Part shown: one piece after another, positions 32,864 through 41,522 of the stretch | How the letters are laid out: each line of letters begins with the position of its first letter | How positions within the stretch are numbered: the stretch's first letter is position 1 | Source: Lentibacter algarum | Lineage (GTDB): Bacteria; Pseudomonadota; Alphaproteobacteria; Rhodobacterales; Rhodobacteraceae | Assembly (NCBI RefSeq): GCF_040580765.1 | Contig: NZ_CP158687.1 | Location: 620,001-684,000 of the forward strand | Length of the DNA stretch: 64,000 nt | Direction of reading: 5' to 3' | Translations under genes and position numbers: made by a program | Notes under the pieces: generated by a model | What the model was told of the DNA's origin: nothing | The model's input: the letters and a program-made list of their open reading frames with translations, nothing else | Databases searched by the model: none

Positions 32864-34007
32864 TAATCACGACTTTCTTGTCTTGAACCTGTGCGATCGC
32901 TAGGCCGCGCTCGTTTGTTCCGTCTGGATTGAAGCGGAAAATTCCGTTGGCGCCTTGAAAGCCGGCCCCTTGGGTCAGGGAAGCGGCGGAGAGCGCGTCA
33001 CGCTTGCCTGATTTGGCCAGCGCGCCGACTGCTGCAATGCCGTCGTAAGCCAAGCCTGCAAGGGGGTGCGGTGGCGTACTGTAGGCGCTTGAGAAGCGCT
33101 CTGCAAATTGGGTTGATTTTGTTGGATCAGGCATTGCAAACCATCCGCCTTGAAGGCCTGAAAGCTGAAGGGTTTGAGCCGGTACATCCCAGCGGGAGAG
33201 ACCGATGAATTGTGTGTTTGTATTGTTTATGCCGACATCTGGCAGCATCTGAGCATAAAACGGCAACGCCGCGTCAGATGTCGATGTCATGAAAATCGCA
33301 TTGGCACTGCTTGCTTGCGCTGCTGCTTTGATGCGCTGTACCGCGCTTGTCACACCCTGCTGGGACCGTTCATAACCAACTGCTCCCGCGAATGTAGCAC
33401 CAGAGCGCGCAATGGCCTGCGTGATTGCGGCCTTGCCAAGCTGCCCGCCAATCTCTTCGTCATGCACAACAAGGATACGGTCTTTTCCACTGCGTTTGGC
33501 GTAATAGGCTAAGCGATTGGCCGTGTTTTGAAATGTTGATCCGAGCAGGAAGAGGTTCCCGCCAGAGATTGTTGTGTTGTTGGAAAAGGTCAACACGTTT
33601 ACACCGTCAGCAGCAACCGCAACGGCGGCTGCGTTCGCGGCCTCTGCGCGTAGCGGACCCAAGATAACTTGAGCGCCATCTGCTACGGCTTGTCGGGCGG
33701 CTGTTTGTGCACGAGCCACATCTCCCGCTGTTGCATAGACACGCAAGTCTATTTCGACCCCTTGAAGGTCAGCCACGGCCAGGCGTGCCGCGTTTTCAAG
33801 GGAGTCGGAGATTGTGTTATCTCCGTCTATTGCGCTTCCGCGAGGGAGAAGAAGCGCTACTTTCACTGGCTCTCCAAGCTTAACGTTCCCTTTACCAGCG
33901 CCCGCCGTGGTGAGCGCAATGGGCTCACAAGCCGCGAGCCAGACTAGACTTAAAATGCCAACGAGTTTCGGGAAGGGCTTGCGAATACTACTTAAAACAG
34001 CGAACAT
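32823..34007 (-). CDS. LpoA-like lipoprotein with periplasmic-binding fold (penicillin-binding protein activator)
   Basis: 394 residues from the ATG at 34007 (AGGGAGAAAGAAG upstream); the frame is open 15 codons further without support. Signal peptide with lipobox LVWLAAC, so anchored by Cys near position 28, then a type-1 periplasmic-binding fold (VKVALLLPRGS, VILGPLRAEAANA, DRILVVHDEEIGGQLGKAAI, AGLAYDGIAAVGALAKSG). In alphaproteobacteria this stands beside rsmI and yraN and is annotated penicillin-binding protein activator; the E. coli LpoA N-terminal TPR part is absent, so activation of a PBP is inferred. An ABC-type amino-acid-binding role is the alternative. Confidence 0.85.
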   Translation of the reverse strand: MFAVLSSIRKPFPKLVGILSLVWLAACEPIALTTAGAGKGNVKLGEPVKVALLLPRGSAIDGDNTISDSLENAARLAVADLQGVEIDLRVYATAGDVARAQTAARQAVADGAQVILGPLRAEAANAAAVAVAADGVNVLTFSNNTTISGGNLFLLGSTFQNTANRLAYYAKRSGKDRILVVHDEEIGGQLGKAAITQAIARSGATFAGAVGYERSQQGVTSAVQRIKAAAQASSANAIFMTSTSDAALPFYAQMLPDVGINNTNTQFIGLSRWDVPAQTLQLSGLQGGWFAMPDPTKSTQFAERFSSAYSTPPHPLAGLAYDGIAAVGALAKSGKRDALSAASLTQGAGFQGANGIFRFNPDGTNERGLAIAQVQDKKVVIIDQAPKSFSGAGF

Positions 34008-34116
34008 GTATAACTTCTTTCTCCCTGAGCTTTGGGTCTGGTATGGCGACAATATAGCCTGCCCAAGCTAATTGGTTCTCGGGTGATAATAAACGTCGAG
34101 GCGTGAGGGTCTAGAG

Positions 34117-34974
34117 GTGAATCATAAAGAAATCGTTCTGGAGCCTATGCTCTATCTCGTCGCGACTCCTTTGGGCACCGCGCGGGATATAACTTTGCGC
34201 ACATTGGATGTTCTTGCGAGCGCGGATATGCTTGCTGCGGAAGATACTCGAACCCTTAAAAAACTCATGGAAATCCATGGGATAGCTCTTAAGGATCGGC
34301 CTGTGATTGCATATCATGATCACAACGGGGATCGTGCCCGCCCAAAAATTCTGAATGCCTTGGCAGCTGGGCAATCTGTCGCTTACGCCTCAGAGGCCGG
34401 AACGCCTATGATTGCAGATCCTGGGTACCATCTGGTCCGTGAGGTTCAGGCCAAAGGCTATGGCGTTACGTCTTTGCCTGGTCCTTCGGCTGTCATAACG
34501 GCGCTTACGCTAGGTGGGTTGCCGACCGATACATTTACATTCGCGGGCTTTTTGCCAAACAGCAAAGCAGCCCGGCGCAAGGCGTTGAAGTCTTATGAGA
34601 GTGCTGCCGGAACTTTGGTGTTCTACGAATCCCCCAAGCGCATCGCTGCAATGATCAGTGATGCTGCAGACGTCTTGGGCAGTGAGAGAGAAGGCCGAAT
34701 TTGCCGAGAGTTGACCAAAAAATTTGAGGAAGTGATTGCAGGCACTTTAGGGGAGTTGTCCGAACGGCTGGCTGGAAGCACTCTGAAAGGCGAAATTGTC
34801 ATGTTGATTGGCAAGGGCACGGTGGAAGAGATGAGCCATGATGTACTGGTTTCTGAGCTGAAGGCATTGATGCAGGACATGAGCCTGCGGGACGCCGCGG
34901 ATCGGCTGGCAGAAGACACGGGTATCAAGCGGCGTGAAATCTATCAGATTGGTCTTGAGCTTCAAAAAGCTTAG
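34117..34974 (+). CDS. rsmI: 16S rRNA (cytidine1402-2'-O)-methyltransferase
   Basis: 285 residues from a GTG at 34117; an internal ATG ten codons on (MLYLVATPLGT) is a possible start. Tetrapyrrole-methylase fold using SAM: LYLVATPLGTARDITLRTLD, LAAEDTRTLKKLM, ASEAGTPMIADPGYHLV and the loop SLPGPSAVITALTLGGL, all RsmI hallmarks; TFAGFLPNS and VFYESPKRI follow. It 2'-O-methylates C1402 in the decoding centre of 16S rRNA. Divergent from lpoA-like (109 bp shared control region) and followed by yraN and gshB in the same direction. Confidence 0.96.
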   Translation: MNHKEIVLEPMLYLVATPLGTARDITLRTLDVLASADMLAAEDTRTLKKLMEIHGIALKDRPVIAYHDHNGDRARPKILNALAAGQSVAYASEAGTPMIADPGYHLVREVQAKGYGVTSLPGPSAVITALTLGGLPTDTFTFAGFLPNSKAARRKALKSYESAAGTLVFYESPKRIAAMISDAADVLGSEREGRICRELTKKFEEVIAGTLGELSERLAGSTLKGEIVMLIGKGTVEEMSHDVLVSELKALMQDMSLRDAADRLAEDTGIKRREIYQIGLELQKA

Positions 34975-35007
34975 TCATTTGTTAGGTTGTCTATGGTGAA
35001 ATAAACC

Positions 35008-35403
35008 ATGGAAACTAAAATTTTACCCAAAAAAACAACAAGTGCGCGCCAGCGAGGCGCGACAGCATATCATGCAGGTCTCGCCGCGGAGTCCATTGCA
35101 CAGCGTCATTATGAGCAGGCTGGCTACACGCTTTTGGTGCAACGCTGGCGTGGCAAAGCAGGCGAGATTGATTTGATCTTTTCGAAAAACGACGAGACTG
35201 TTTTTGTCGAAGTGAAGCGGGCTCGTGATTTTTCGCAAGCGGTTGAGCGTATTGGCCCAGCTCAGATGGTTCGAATAGCTACCGCTGCAGAGGAGTATGC
35301 GGCCAGATTACCAAAAGGTCTTCTCAGCTCGATGCGTATTGATGTGGCTTTGGTCAATGGCACTGGCGCGTGCCATGTGGTCAAAAATGCTTTTGGTGCT
35401 TGA
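35008..35403 (+). CDS. yraN: YraN family (UPF0102) endonuclease-fold protein
   Basis: 131 residues. Restriction-endonuclease-like fold with the PD-(D/E)xK-type residues GEIDLIF and FVEVKRARD. The N-terminus KRGA-like region (RQRGATAYHAGLAAESIA) is typical. Activity in the cell is not established for the family. It lies between rsmI (33 bp) and gshB (62 bp), the conserved order in alphaproteobacteria, and probably shares their transcript. Confidence 0.92.
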   Translation: METKILPKKTTSARQRGATAYHAGLAAESIAQRHYEQAGYTLLVQRWRGKAGEIDLIFSKNDETVFVEVKRARDFSQAVERIGPAQMVRIATAAEEYAARLPKGLLSSMRIDVALVNGTGACHVVKNAFGA

Positions 35404-35465
35404 GCCATTGAACCCAGTTGCGATCTCGGCCATTTATGATGCAACCATTGCAATAAGGCTGGATC

Positions 35466-36401
35466 ATGAAAATCGCTTTCCAAATGGACCCTATCGGGCC
35501 GATTAATATCAATGCTGACAGCAGCTTTCGGATTGCCGAAGAGGCCCAAGCGCGCGGACATGACCTGTTTTACTACACCCCCGAGCGACTAAGCTATCGT
35601 GAAGGGCGCGTTTTGGCGCGCGGTTGGCCTTTGACAGTGCGTCGCAAAGAGGGCGACCACTTTACGCTGGGCGAAGAAACCGAAGTGGATCTCTCTACAT
35701 TTGATGTGGTTTGGCTGCGCCAAGACCCACCTTTTGATATGTTTTATATCACGACAACGCATATTTTGGACCGGATTCATCCGAAAACACTTGTGGTGAA
35801 TGATCCGTTTTGGGTGCGAAACTTTCCTGAGAAGCTTCTGGTGCTCGACTTCCCCGATCTAACACCACCTACCATGATTGCACGCGACCTCGAAGATTTG
35901 AAAGCCTTTAAGGCTGAGCATCAAGACGTGATCCTCAAGCCGCTCTATGGCAACGGGGGAGCCGGCGTTTTCCGTCTGACTCCTGAAGATCGTAACCTTG
36001 CTTCATTGTATGAGCTTTTCACGGCCAATAGTCGTGAACCTTTGATCATGCAGAAATTTTTGCCCGATGTCTCCAATGGCGACAAACGTGTCATCTTGGT
36101 GGACGGTGAGCCGGTGGGTGCAATCAACCGCGTGCCCGCTGCGGGCGAAACACGCTCCAATATGCACGTCGGTGGGCGGCCTGAAAAGGTAGGCTTGACC
36201 AAGCGTGATCTTGAGATTTGTGCCCGTATTGGTCCGCTTCTCAAAGAGAAAGGACAGGTTTTCGTTGGGATCGATGTGATCGGTGACTATCTCACCGAAA
36301 TCAACGTGACCTCGCCTACAGGCATTCAGGAGCTTGAAAGATTTGACGGAGTGAACATCGCTGAGAAGATCTGGGAAGCAATTGAAGCGCGACGGGCCTA
36401 G
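35466..36401 (+). CDS. gshB: Glutathione synthetase
   Basis: 311 residues, usual length. ATP-grasp ligase adding glycine to gamma-glutamylcysteine. Visible: [20 protein letters not shown] at the N-terminus, [19 protein letters not shown], the ATP-grasp lysine in [17 protein letters not shown] and [20 protein letters not shown] at the C-terminus, all diagnostic. Third gene of rsmI-yraN-gshB. It converges on comM across a 147-bp spacer that holds a 9-bp hairpin. Confidence 0.97.
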   Translation: MKIAFQMDPIGPININADSSFRIAEEAQARGHDLFYYTPERLSYREGRVLARGWPLTVRRKEGDHFTLGEETEVDLSTFDVVWLRQDPPFDMFYITTTHILDRIHPKTLVVNDPFWVRNFPEKLLVLDFPDLTPPTMIARDLEDLKAFKAEHQDVILKPLYGNGGAGVFRLTPEDRNLASLYELFTANSREPLIMQKFLPDVSNGDKRVILVDGEPVGAINRVPAAGETRSNMHVGGRPEKVGLTKRDLEICARIGPLLKEKGQVFVGIDVIGDYLTEINVTSPTGIQELERFDGVNIAEKIWEAIEARRA

Positions 36402-36451
36402 GGAAAACAGGTGTTCTGAAACGATGATACCATGGTTGGACCTTACCGAGA

Positions 36452-36473
36452 GGTTCAATTTTGCAATTGAACC
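36452..36473. terminator. Hairpin between convergent gshB and comM
   Basis: Perfect 9-bp stem GGTTCAATT/AATTGAACC with loop TTGC. It is not followed by a T-run on either strand, so its role as a shared transcript end is only suggested by position. Confidence 0.45.
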
Positions 36474-36548
36474 AAGTCAGCAAGCCGTGGACCAGTTGTG
36501 AGCTGCTATACTAGGCAGGGCACGCGTTGAGCTGAGTGGCAAATTGGC

Positions 36549-38063
36549 TTAATCCCCTGCGGTACCATTCACTCTAAAGCTAACTGCTTCGGCGATATGG
36601 GGTTTTCTCACAGCGCTGCTGCCGGCTAGATCGGCAATTGTACGCGCAACCCGCAAGATGCGATGATACCCGCGCGCTGTTAGACCAAATTTATCGGCTG
36701 CCTTAAGTAAAAAGCTGCGCCCCTCTTCGTCGGGTGCGGCGATTTCTTCTAACACCGTTCCCTCCGCATCAGCGTTGAGATGCATCGTTGTCACATTTGC
36801 AAATCGTTCAGCCTGGATAGCACGGGCGAGGGCGACATTTTGGGACACTTCAGCAGAACTGGTGCCACCTGCTGGCAAATCAAGGTCGCTCAAAGAAACG
36901 GGGGGAACATCAATGCGAATGTCAAAACGATCCATCAGTGGGCCTGAAATGCGTCCAAGATAATCCTCACCGCACATTGGCACGCGTGCACAGGCGCGGG
37001 CAGGATCGAAGAGATAGCCACATTTACAAGGGTTTGCCGCCGCGATCAGTAAAAACCGGCAGGGGTAGCGAACATGTGCATTGGCGCGGCTCACGACAAC
37101 TTCACCTGTCTCGATGGGCTGACGCAAGGTCTCGAGAACGGCGCGGGGGAACTCGGGAAACTCATCCATAAACAACACACCATTGTGGGCGAGGCTTATT
37201 TCCCCTGGCTTGGCGCTGCGTCCTCCGCCCACAATGGCGGCCATTGAGGCTGTGTGATGCGGTTCGCGAAAAGGGCGAAGGCGCGAGATGCCACCTTCTT
37301 CTATAAGGCCTGAAAGAGAGTGTATCATTGATGTTTCTAGAGCTTCGGCCGCGCTGAGCGGTGGCAGAATAGAGGGCATGCGTGCAGCAAGCATAGATTT
37401 TCCAGAACCAGGTGTGCCAATCATGATCATGTGATGGCGCCCAGCTGCAGCTATTTCGAGTGCGCGTTTTGCGCGTTCCTGCCCTTTGACATCCCGCAGA
37501 TCACGTTCGCCGCTGTCGGCACGTACCTCTCCGGGTTGAGCTGGGGGCAGGGGCATCTGTCCTGTCAGATGCTGGATTGCATGCAGCAAAGAAGACGGTG
37601 CGATAACATTGGCTGCGTCAACCCATGCCGCTTCTGCACCAGAGGCCTCTGGGCAAATCAGGCAGCGCCCTGCTTCAGCTGCCGCCAGTGCAGCAGGCAA
37701 AGCACCAATCACGGGCACAAGTGCACCATCAAGTGACAATTCGCCCAGAGACGTGACTGTTTCTACGGCATCGTCCGGCAAAATCCCAAGAGCCGCCAGA
37801 AGCGCTAATGCGATAGGCAGGTCAAAGTGACTTCCCTCTTTGGGTAGATCAGCGGGTGAAAGATTTATTGTGAGGCGTTTGGAGGGTAGGGCGATTGAAA
37901 GGGCAGAAAGCGCGGCGCGCACGCGGTCGCGTGCCTCTGAAACAGCTTTATCGGGCAATCCTACAATTGAAAACGCTGGTAGGCCTGGTGTTACGGCACA
38001 TTGAACCTCGACAGGGCGCGCTTCGACCCCTTCGAAAGCCACTGTATATGTTCTTGAAACCAT
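36549..38063 (-). CDS. comM: YifB/ComM family AAA+ ATPase (Mg-chelatase-like)
   Basis: 504 residues. Branch-migration helicase used in natural transformation in several bacteria. Domains: N-terminal ChlI/Lon-protease-like fold (SIVGLPDKAVSEARDRVRAA), AAA+ core with Walker A MIGTPGSGKSMLAARMPSIL and Walker B VLFMDEFPEFPRAVLETLRQ, a Cys-rich segment (NPCKCGYLFDPARACARVP) and C-terminal helical domain (GYHRILRVARTIADLAGS). Ahead of the start (38073-38094) is an inverted repeat holding GTTAAC. In Rhodobacterales comM belongs to the CtrA-linked competence/GTA-related set, which this would fit. Confidence 0.95.
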   Translation of the reverse strand: MVSRTYTVAFEGVEARPVEVQCAVTPGLPAFSIVGLPDKAVSEARDRVRAALSALSIALPSKRLTINLSPADLPKEGSHFDLPIALALLAALGILPDDAVETVTSLGELSLDGALVPVIGALPAALAAAEAGRCLICPEASGAEAAWVDAANVIAPSSLLHAIQHLTGQMPLPPAQPGEVRADSGERDLRDVKGQERAKRALEIAAAGRHHMIMIGTPGSGKSMLAARMPSILPPLSAAEALETSMIHSLSGLIEEGGISRLRPFREPHHTASMAAIVGGGRSAKPGEISLAHNGVLFMDEFPEFPRAVLETLRQPIETGEVVVSRANAHVRYPCRFLLIAAANPCKCGYLFDPARACARVPMCGEDYLGRISGPLMDRFDIRIDVPPVSLSDLDLPAGGTSSAEVSQNVALARAIQAERFANVTTMHLNADAEGTVLEEIAAPDEEGRSFLLKAADKFGLTARGYHRILRVARTIADLAGSSAVRKPHIAEAVSFRVNGTAGD

Positions 38064-38072
38064 TTTACTCTT

Positions 38073-38094
38073 CCTAACGTGGTTAACCGTTAGG
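38073..38094. promoter_or_regulatory. Inverted repeat with GGTTAACC core ahead of comM
   Basis: Arms CCTAACG (38073-38079) and CGTTAGG (38088-38094) around TGGTTAAC; the inner GGTTAACC (38081-38088) is itself a palindrome. It lies 10-31 bp before the comM ATG, overlapping the likely leader. TTAAC matches a CtrA half site as described for this order; no full TTAA-N7-TTAA is seen. Confidence 0.4.
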
Positions 38095-38141
38095 CAGGGT
38101 GCGTTTAGAATTGGTTAATGAAGCTCTTAAATTTTCTCAGA

Positions 38142-38828
38142 TTAGACGTGAGCCGTGGGCCACTCAGTTTTTTTGAGTGGTTGGGGGTAGGGGAACGGCT
38201 CGTATGTTTTCGCAATGCCTTCTGAGCGCCACTGCTGAAAGGCTGAATCTGCAAGTGTTGTTGCAACATAGGTTGAAACATCCGCACACACAGGCAACGC
38301 ATAGCCAGCAATGCGCGCCATGAGTGGTGCATAAAACGCATCAGCAAGCGAATAGGCACCAAATAACCAAGGCCCTTCAAGTTTTATTTGTCTGGTATGA
38401 CTGAAGAGCACTTCAAAGCGTGCAAGGTCTTTGCGTACCTCCGCCGTTGGTTCAAATCCAACCCATTGATGAAAGAGTTGCATGGGGCACTCGTTGCGCA
38501 AGGCCGAAAACCCCGCATGCATTTCTGCTGTGATCGATCTGGCGAGAGCGCGGGCCTTGGGCTCGGCAGGCCAGAGCTGTGCTTCAGGATGACGTGTCGC
38601 AAGCTCTTCGGCCATTGCCATACTGTCAAAGAGCACTGCGCCGTCTTCACAGAGCAGAGCAGGCACAGTGCGCGCTGGGGACAGCGCAGCAAGGTCTGCA
38701 GCCATCGTTCCGTCGTAGAGTCCTACGGCATGGGCACGGTAGGGCAGCCCAAAATGTTCCAACATGAGCCAGCCGCGCAAAGACCAGCTCGAAAAGGCTT
38801 TGTCACCAATGTATAAATCATACGTCAT
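38142..38828 (-). CDS. Glutathione S-transferase family protein
   Basis: 228 residues. N-terminal thioredoxin-like domain (YDLYIGDKAFSSWSLRGWLM, with Ser/Trp where the GSH-contacting residue lies) followed by a helical C-terminal domain. The SSWSLRGW opening is typical of a GST group in alphaproteobacteria related to YfcF-like/maleylacetoacetate-isomerase-like proteins. Substrate unknown. It is 79 bp upstream of comM-side DNA on the same strand as comM and divergent from the ChaN gene (130 bp). Confidence 0.85.
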   Translation of the reverse strand: MTYDLYIGDKAFSSWSLRGWLMLEHFGLPYRAHAVGLYDGTMAADLAALSPARTVPALLCEDGAVLFDSMAMAEELATRHPEAQLWPAEPKARALARSITAEMHAGFSALRNECPMQLFHQWVGFEPTAEVRKDLARFEVLFSHTRQIKLEGPWLFGAYSLADAFYAPLMARIAGYALPVCADVSTYVATTLADSAFQQWRSEGIAKTYEPFPYPQPLKKTEWPTAHV

Positions 38829-38958
38829 GTCTTATAAATACGCTGATTTTGAGTGGGAGAACAGTGCTAGCTTTTGAGTGTTACCATCACAGTTTTGTTG
38901 CAGTTTGATAACCGCGTTTGTCCTTGCAAATCGGTCGTTGCCGTGGCGAAGTCGTCTC

Positions 38959-39753
38959 ATGAAACAGATTGCCCTTTTCGTTTTCATCCTATGTTTTGGT
39001 CCAGTGGCTCTGGCAGACCAAACGGATTTTTTGCCCAAGGCGAATGTCTATGTCATTGGCGAAATTCATGACAATATGGATCATCATGTGCGCCAAGCGG
39101 AATTGACAGCGGCGATCATGCCTAAAGCTTTGGTGTTTGAAATGCTCTCCGCCGAAGATGCGCAGGCGATTGGCCCTGAAAAACGTCGCGACGTGAATGC
39201 TCTTCAGGCTCTGAACTGGTGGGAGCGGGGCTCAGATGTCGGTACACATTACGCACCCATTTTACTGGCTGCGCCAGAAGCGCTGGTCTTTGGAGCTCAT
39301 GTGAGCCGAGAGAGGGTGCATACCGCTATGCTGCAGGGGGCCGCGAGCTATTTTGGTGTTCAGTCAGAAATTTACGGCTTGAGTGCGTCATTGGGCGATG
39401 AAGAACAAGCGGCCCGTGAAGCGTATCAACTGGCGGCGCATTGTGATGCCTTGCCGGCCGAAATATTGCCCATCATGGTCGATGTCCAACGCTTGCGGGA
39501 TGCAGAGCTCGCACGCGCAACCGCTCAGGCGCTTACAAAGACAGATGGCCCCGTTGTGGTGATAACCGGAAATGGCCATGCTCGAAAAGACTGGGGAATG
39601 TCTGTTTACCTTACTAAGGCAAGGGCAGACCTGTTGGTTTATTCGATCGGTCAGGGCGAAACGGGACTTATGCCAGAGGGCGTGTTTGACGAAGTCAGAT
39701 ACAGCCCAGCAGCCTCACGTGATGACCCGTGTGCCGCTTTCTCCAAAGATTGA
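38959..39753 (+). CDS. ChaN/haem-regulated-type secreted protein
   Basis: 264 residues from the ATG at 38959; the frame is open to 38878 without signals. Cleavable signal peptide (LFVFILCFGPVALA before DQTDF); no lipobox Cys, unlike Campylobacter ChaN. The ChaN-type core is seen in VYVIGEIHDNMDHHVRQAEL (GE-x-H motif as in EreA/ChaN folds) and VVVITGNGHARKDWGMSVYL. ChaN binds haem in iron uptake; for this branch the role is not established. It is followed 76 bp later by coaBC. Confidence 0.8.
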   Translation: MKQIALFVFILCFGPVALADQTDFLPKANVYVIGEIHDNMDHHVRQAELTAAIMPKALVFEMLSAEDAQAIGPEKRRDVNALQALNWWERGSDVGTHYAPILLAAPEALVFGAHVSRERVHTAMLQGAASYFGVQSEIYGLSASLGDEEQAAREAYQLAAHCDALPAEILPIMVDVQRLRDAELARATAQALTKTDGPVVVITGNGHARKDWGMSVYLTKARADLLVYSIGQGETGLMPEGVFDEVRYSPAASRDDPCAAFSKD

Positions 39754-39828
39754 GTTTGCTTGTGCCCATTGAGTTTGCTCTCTGCTCGGCTTAACTCTTG
39801 TGATGACGGAAAAGATGCGGGGGCCGCT

Positions 39829-41022
39829 ATGCTGGCTGGCAAAAGAATATTGCTTATTATCGGCGGCGGTATCGCGGCGTATAAATGCCTCGATCTCATT
39901 CGTCGTTTGAAAGAACGTGGCGCATGCGTAACGCCCGTTTTGACACGCGCAGCGCAGGAGTTTGTTACGCCCCTCTCGGTTTCAGCTTTGGCGGGCGAGA
40001 AAGTCTACACTGATCTCTTTGATCTGACAGATGAGGCCGAGATGGGCCATATCCAGCTGAGCCGTGTAGCCGACCTTGTACTTGTTGCCCCAGCCACGGC
40101 AGATCTCATGGCTAAGATGGCAGGCGGCCATGCCAATGATCTTGCGACAACGCTTCTGATGGCAACAGACACCCCTGTGATGATTGCTCCCGCTATGAAT
40201 TTGCGGATGTGGGAGCATGCTGCAACACAGCGCAACCTCGCCACTCTGCTGGGCGATAAAGTCCAGGTTATCGGTCCGAACAATGGCGATATGGCCTGTG
40301 GCGAGCATGGCCCGGGGCGCATGTCCGAGCCCATGGAAATTGTCGCGGCTGTTGAGCTCGCGCTCTCTGACGGTCCGCTCAGAGGCAAGCGCGTTCTCGT
40401 TACATCAGGCCCCACGCATGAGCCGATCGACCCGGTGCGCTATATCGCCAATCGCTCTTCAGGGGCGCAAGGCACGGCGATAGCCTCTGCTCTTGCAAGC
40501 CTTGGCGCAGAGGTTGTCTTTGTTACAGGCCCCGCCGATGTGGCGCCGCCTTCGGGTGTTAAGGTTGTCGCGGTTCAGAGTGCTGCTGAGATGCTTCAGG
40601 CTGTGCAAAACGCTTTGCCTGTTGACGCTGGCGTTTTTGCCGCCGCTGTGGCCGACTGGCGGGTAAAGCGCGAGAGCAACTCCAAGATCAAAAAACAGGA
40701 CGGCAAGCTGCCGATTCTCGAATTCGCCGAAAACCCTGACATTCTGGCTGAAGTGAGCCAAATGAAAAAGGACCGCCCAGGGCTTGTCGTTGGTTTTGCA
40801 GCAGAGACTGATGATGTGATCGCCAACGCCACAGCGAAACGCAAACGCAAGGGATGCGACTGGATTGTTGCCAATGATGTCAGTCCCGAAACAGGCATCA
40901 TGGGAGGCACAGAAAACGCGGTGCATCTGATTACGGATGACGGTGTGGAAGACTGGCCGCGCATGGGCAAGGGCGAGGTGGCGCGCCAGCTTGCAGAGCG
41001 GATCGCTGCAGCTCTGGGTTGA
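39829..41022 (+). CDS. coaBC: Bifunctional phosphopantothenoylcysteine decarboxylase / phosphopantothenate-cysteine ligase
   Basis: 397 residues from the ATG at 39829; the frame extends to 39760 without a good site. Two steps of coenzyme A synthesis in one protein. CoaC flavoprotein domain (1-180): IIGGGIAAYKCLDLIRRL, active His in MGHIQLSRVADL, the substrate clamp APAMNLRMW and the redox Cys in GDMACGEHGPGRM. CoaB domain (190-397): VLVTSGPTHEPIDPVRYIAN, AAVADWRVKR and IVANDVS. Length and motifs are standard. Followed by dut and moeB on the same strand. Confidence 0.97.
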   Translation: MLAGKRILLIIGGGIAAYKCLDLIRRLKERGACVTPVLTRAAQEFVTPLSVSALAGEKVYTDLFDLTDEAEMGHIQLSRVADLVLVAPATADLMAKMAGGHANDLATTLLMATDTPVMIAPAMNLRMWEHAATQRNLATLLGDKVQVIGPNNGDMACGEHGPGRMSEPMEIVAAVELALSDGPLRGKRVLVTSGPTHEPIDPVRYIANRSSGAQGTAIASALASLGAEVVFVTGPADVAPPSGVKVVAVQSAAEMLQAVQNALPVDAGVFAAAVADWRVKRESNSKIKKQDGKLPILEFAENPDILAEVSQMKKDRPGLVVGFAAETDDVIANATAKRKRKGCDWIVANDVSPETGIMGGTENAVHLITDDGVEDWPRMGKGEVARQLAERIAAALG

Positions 41023-41066
41023 GGAGCCTCCAGCGGTGATGTTTTTAGAAAGAAAAAGGGCGTGAT

Positions 41067-41522
41067 GTGATCACTGTAAAGTTCATTTGGGATGAGGAGG
41101 CGGATTGCGGCTTGGGCCTGCCTGCTTACGAGAGTGCAGGTGCCGCTGGGGCGGACCTTCGTGCGAACTTTGCAGACCGTGGTGAGATCACCCTTGAGGT
41201 GGGCGCGCGCACGCTTGTGCCCACGGGGCTTAGGCTTGAGATTCCGCAAGGTTATGAGGTGCAGCTGCGCCCGCGCTCGGGGCTGGCGTTGAAGCACGGT
41301 ATCACCTTGCTCAACAGTCCAGGCACGATAGATGCCGATTATCGCGGACCACTCGGAGTGATCATGATGAACGCAGGCTCGGAGCCTTTCACCGTCAAAC
41401 ACGGCGAGCGCATCGCACAGATGGTGGTTGCCCCTGTGGTGCAGGCGCGTTTCGAGCTGTCCGACGCACTTTCTGACACCGCCCGCGGCACAGGCGGCTT
41501 TGGCTCGACAGGGCGCAGCTGA
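41067..41522 (+). CDS. dut: dUTP diphosphatase
   Basis: 151 residues from a GTG at 41067 with AAAAAGGG upstream. Hydrolyses dUTP to dUMP, keeping uracil out of DNA. All five trimeric dUTPase motifs are seen: [13 protein letters not shown], the [11 protein letters not shown] loop, [22 protein letters not shown] and the C-terminal [10 protein letters not shown] arm that closes the active site. The stop TGA overlaps the following ATG by one base, coupling it to the MoeB-like gene. Confidence 0.97.
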   Translation: MITVKFIWDEEADCGLGLPAYESAGAAGADLRANFADRGEITLEVGARTLVPTGLRLEIPQGYEVQLRPRSGLALKHGITLLNSPGTIDADYRGPLGVIMMNAGSEPFTVKHGERIAQMVVAPVVQARFELSDALSDTARGTGGFGSTGRS

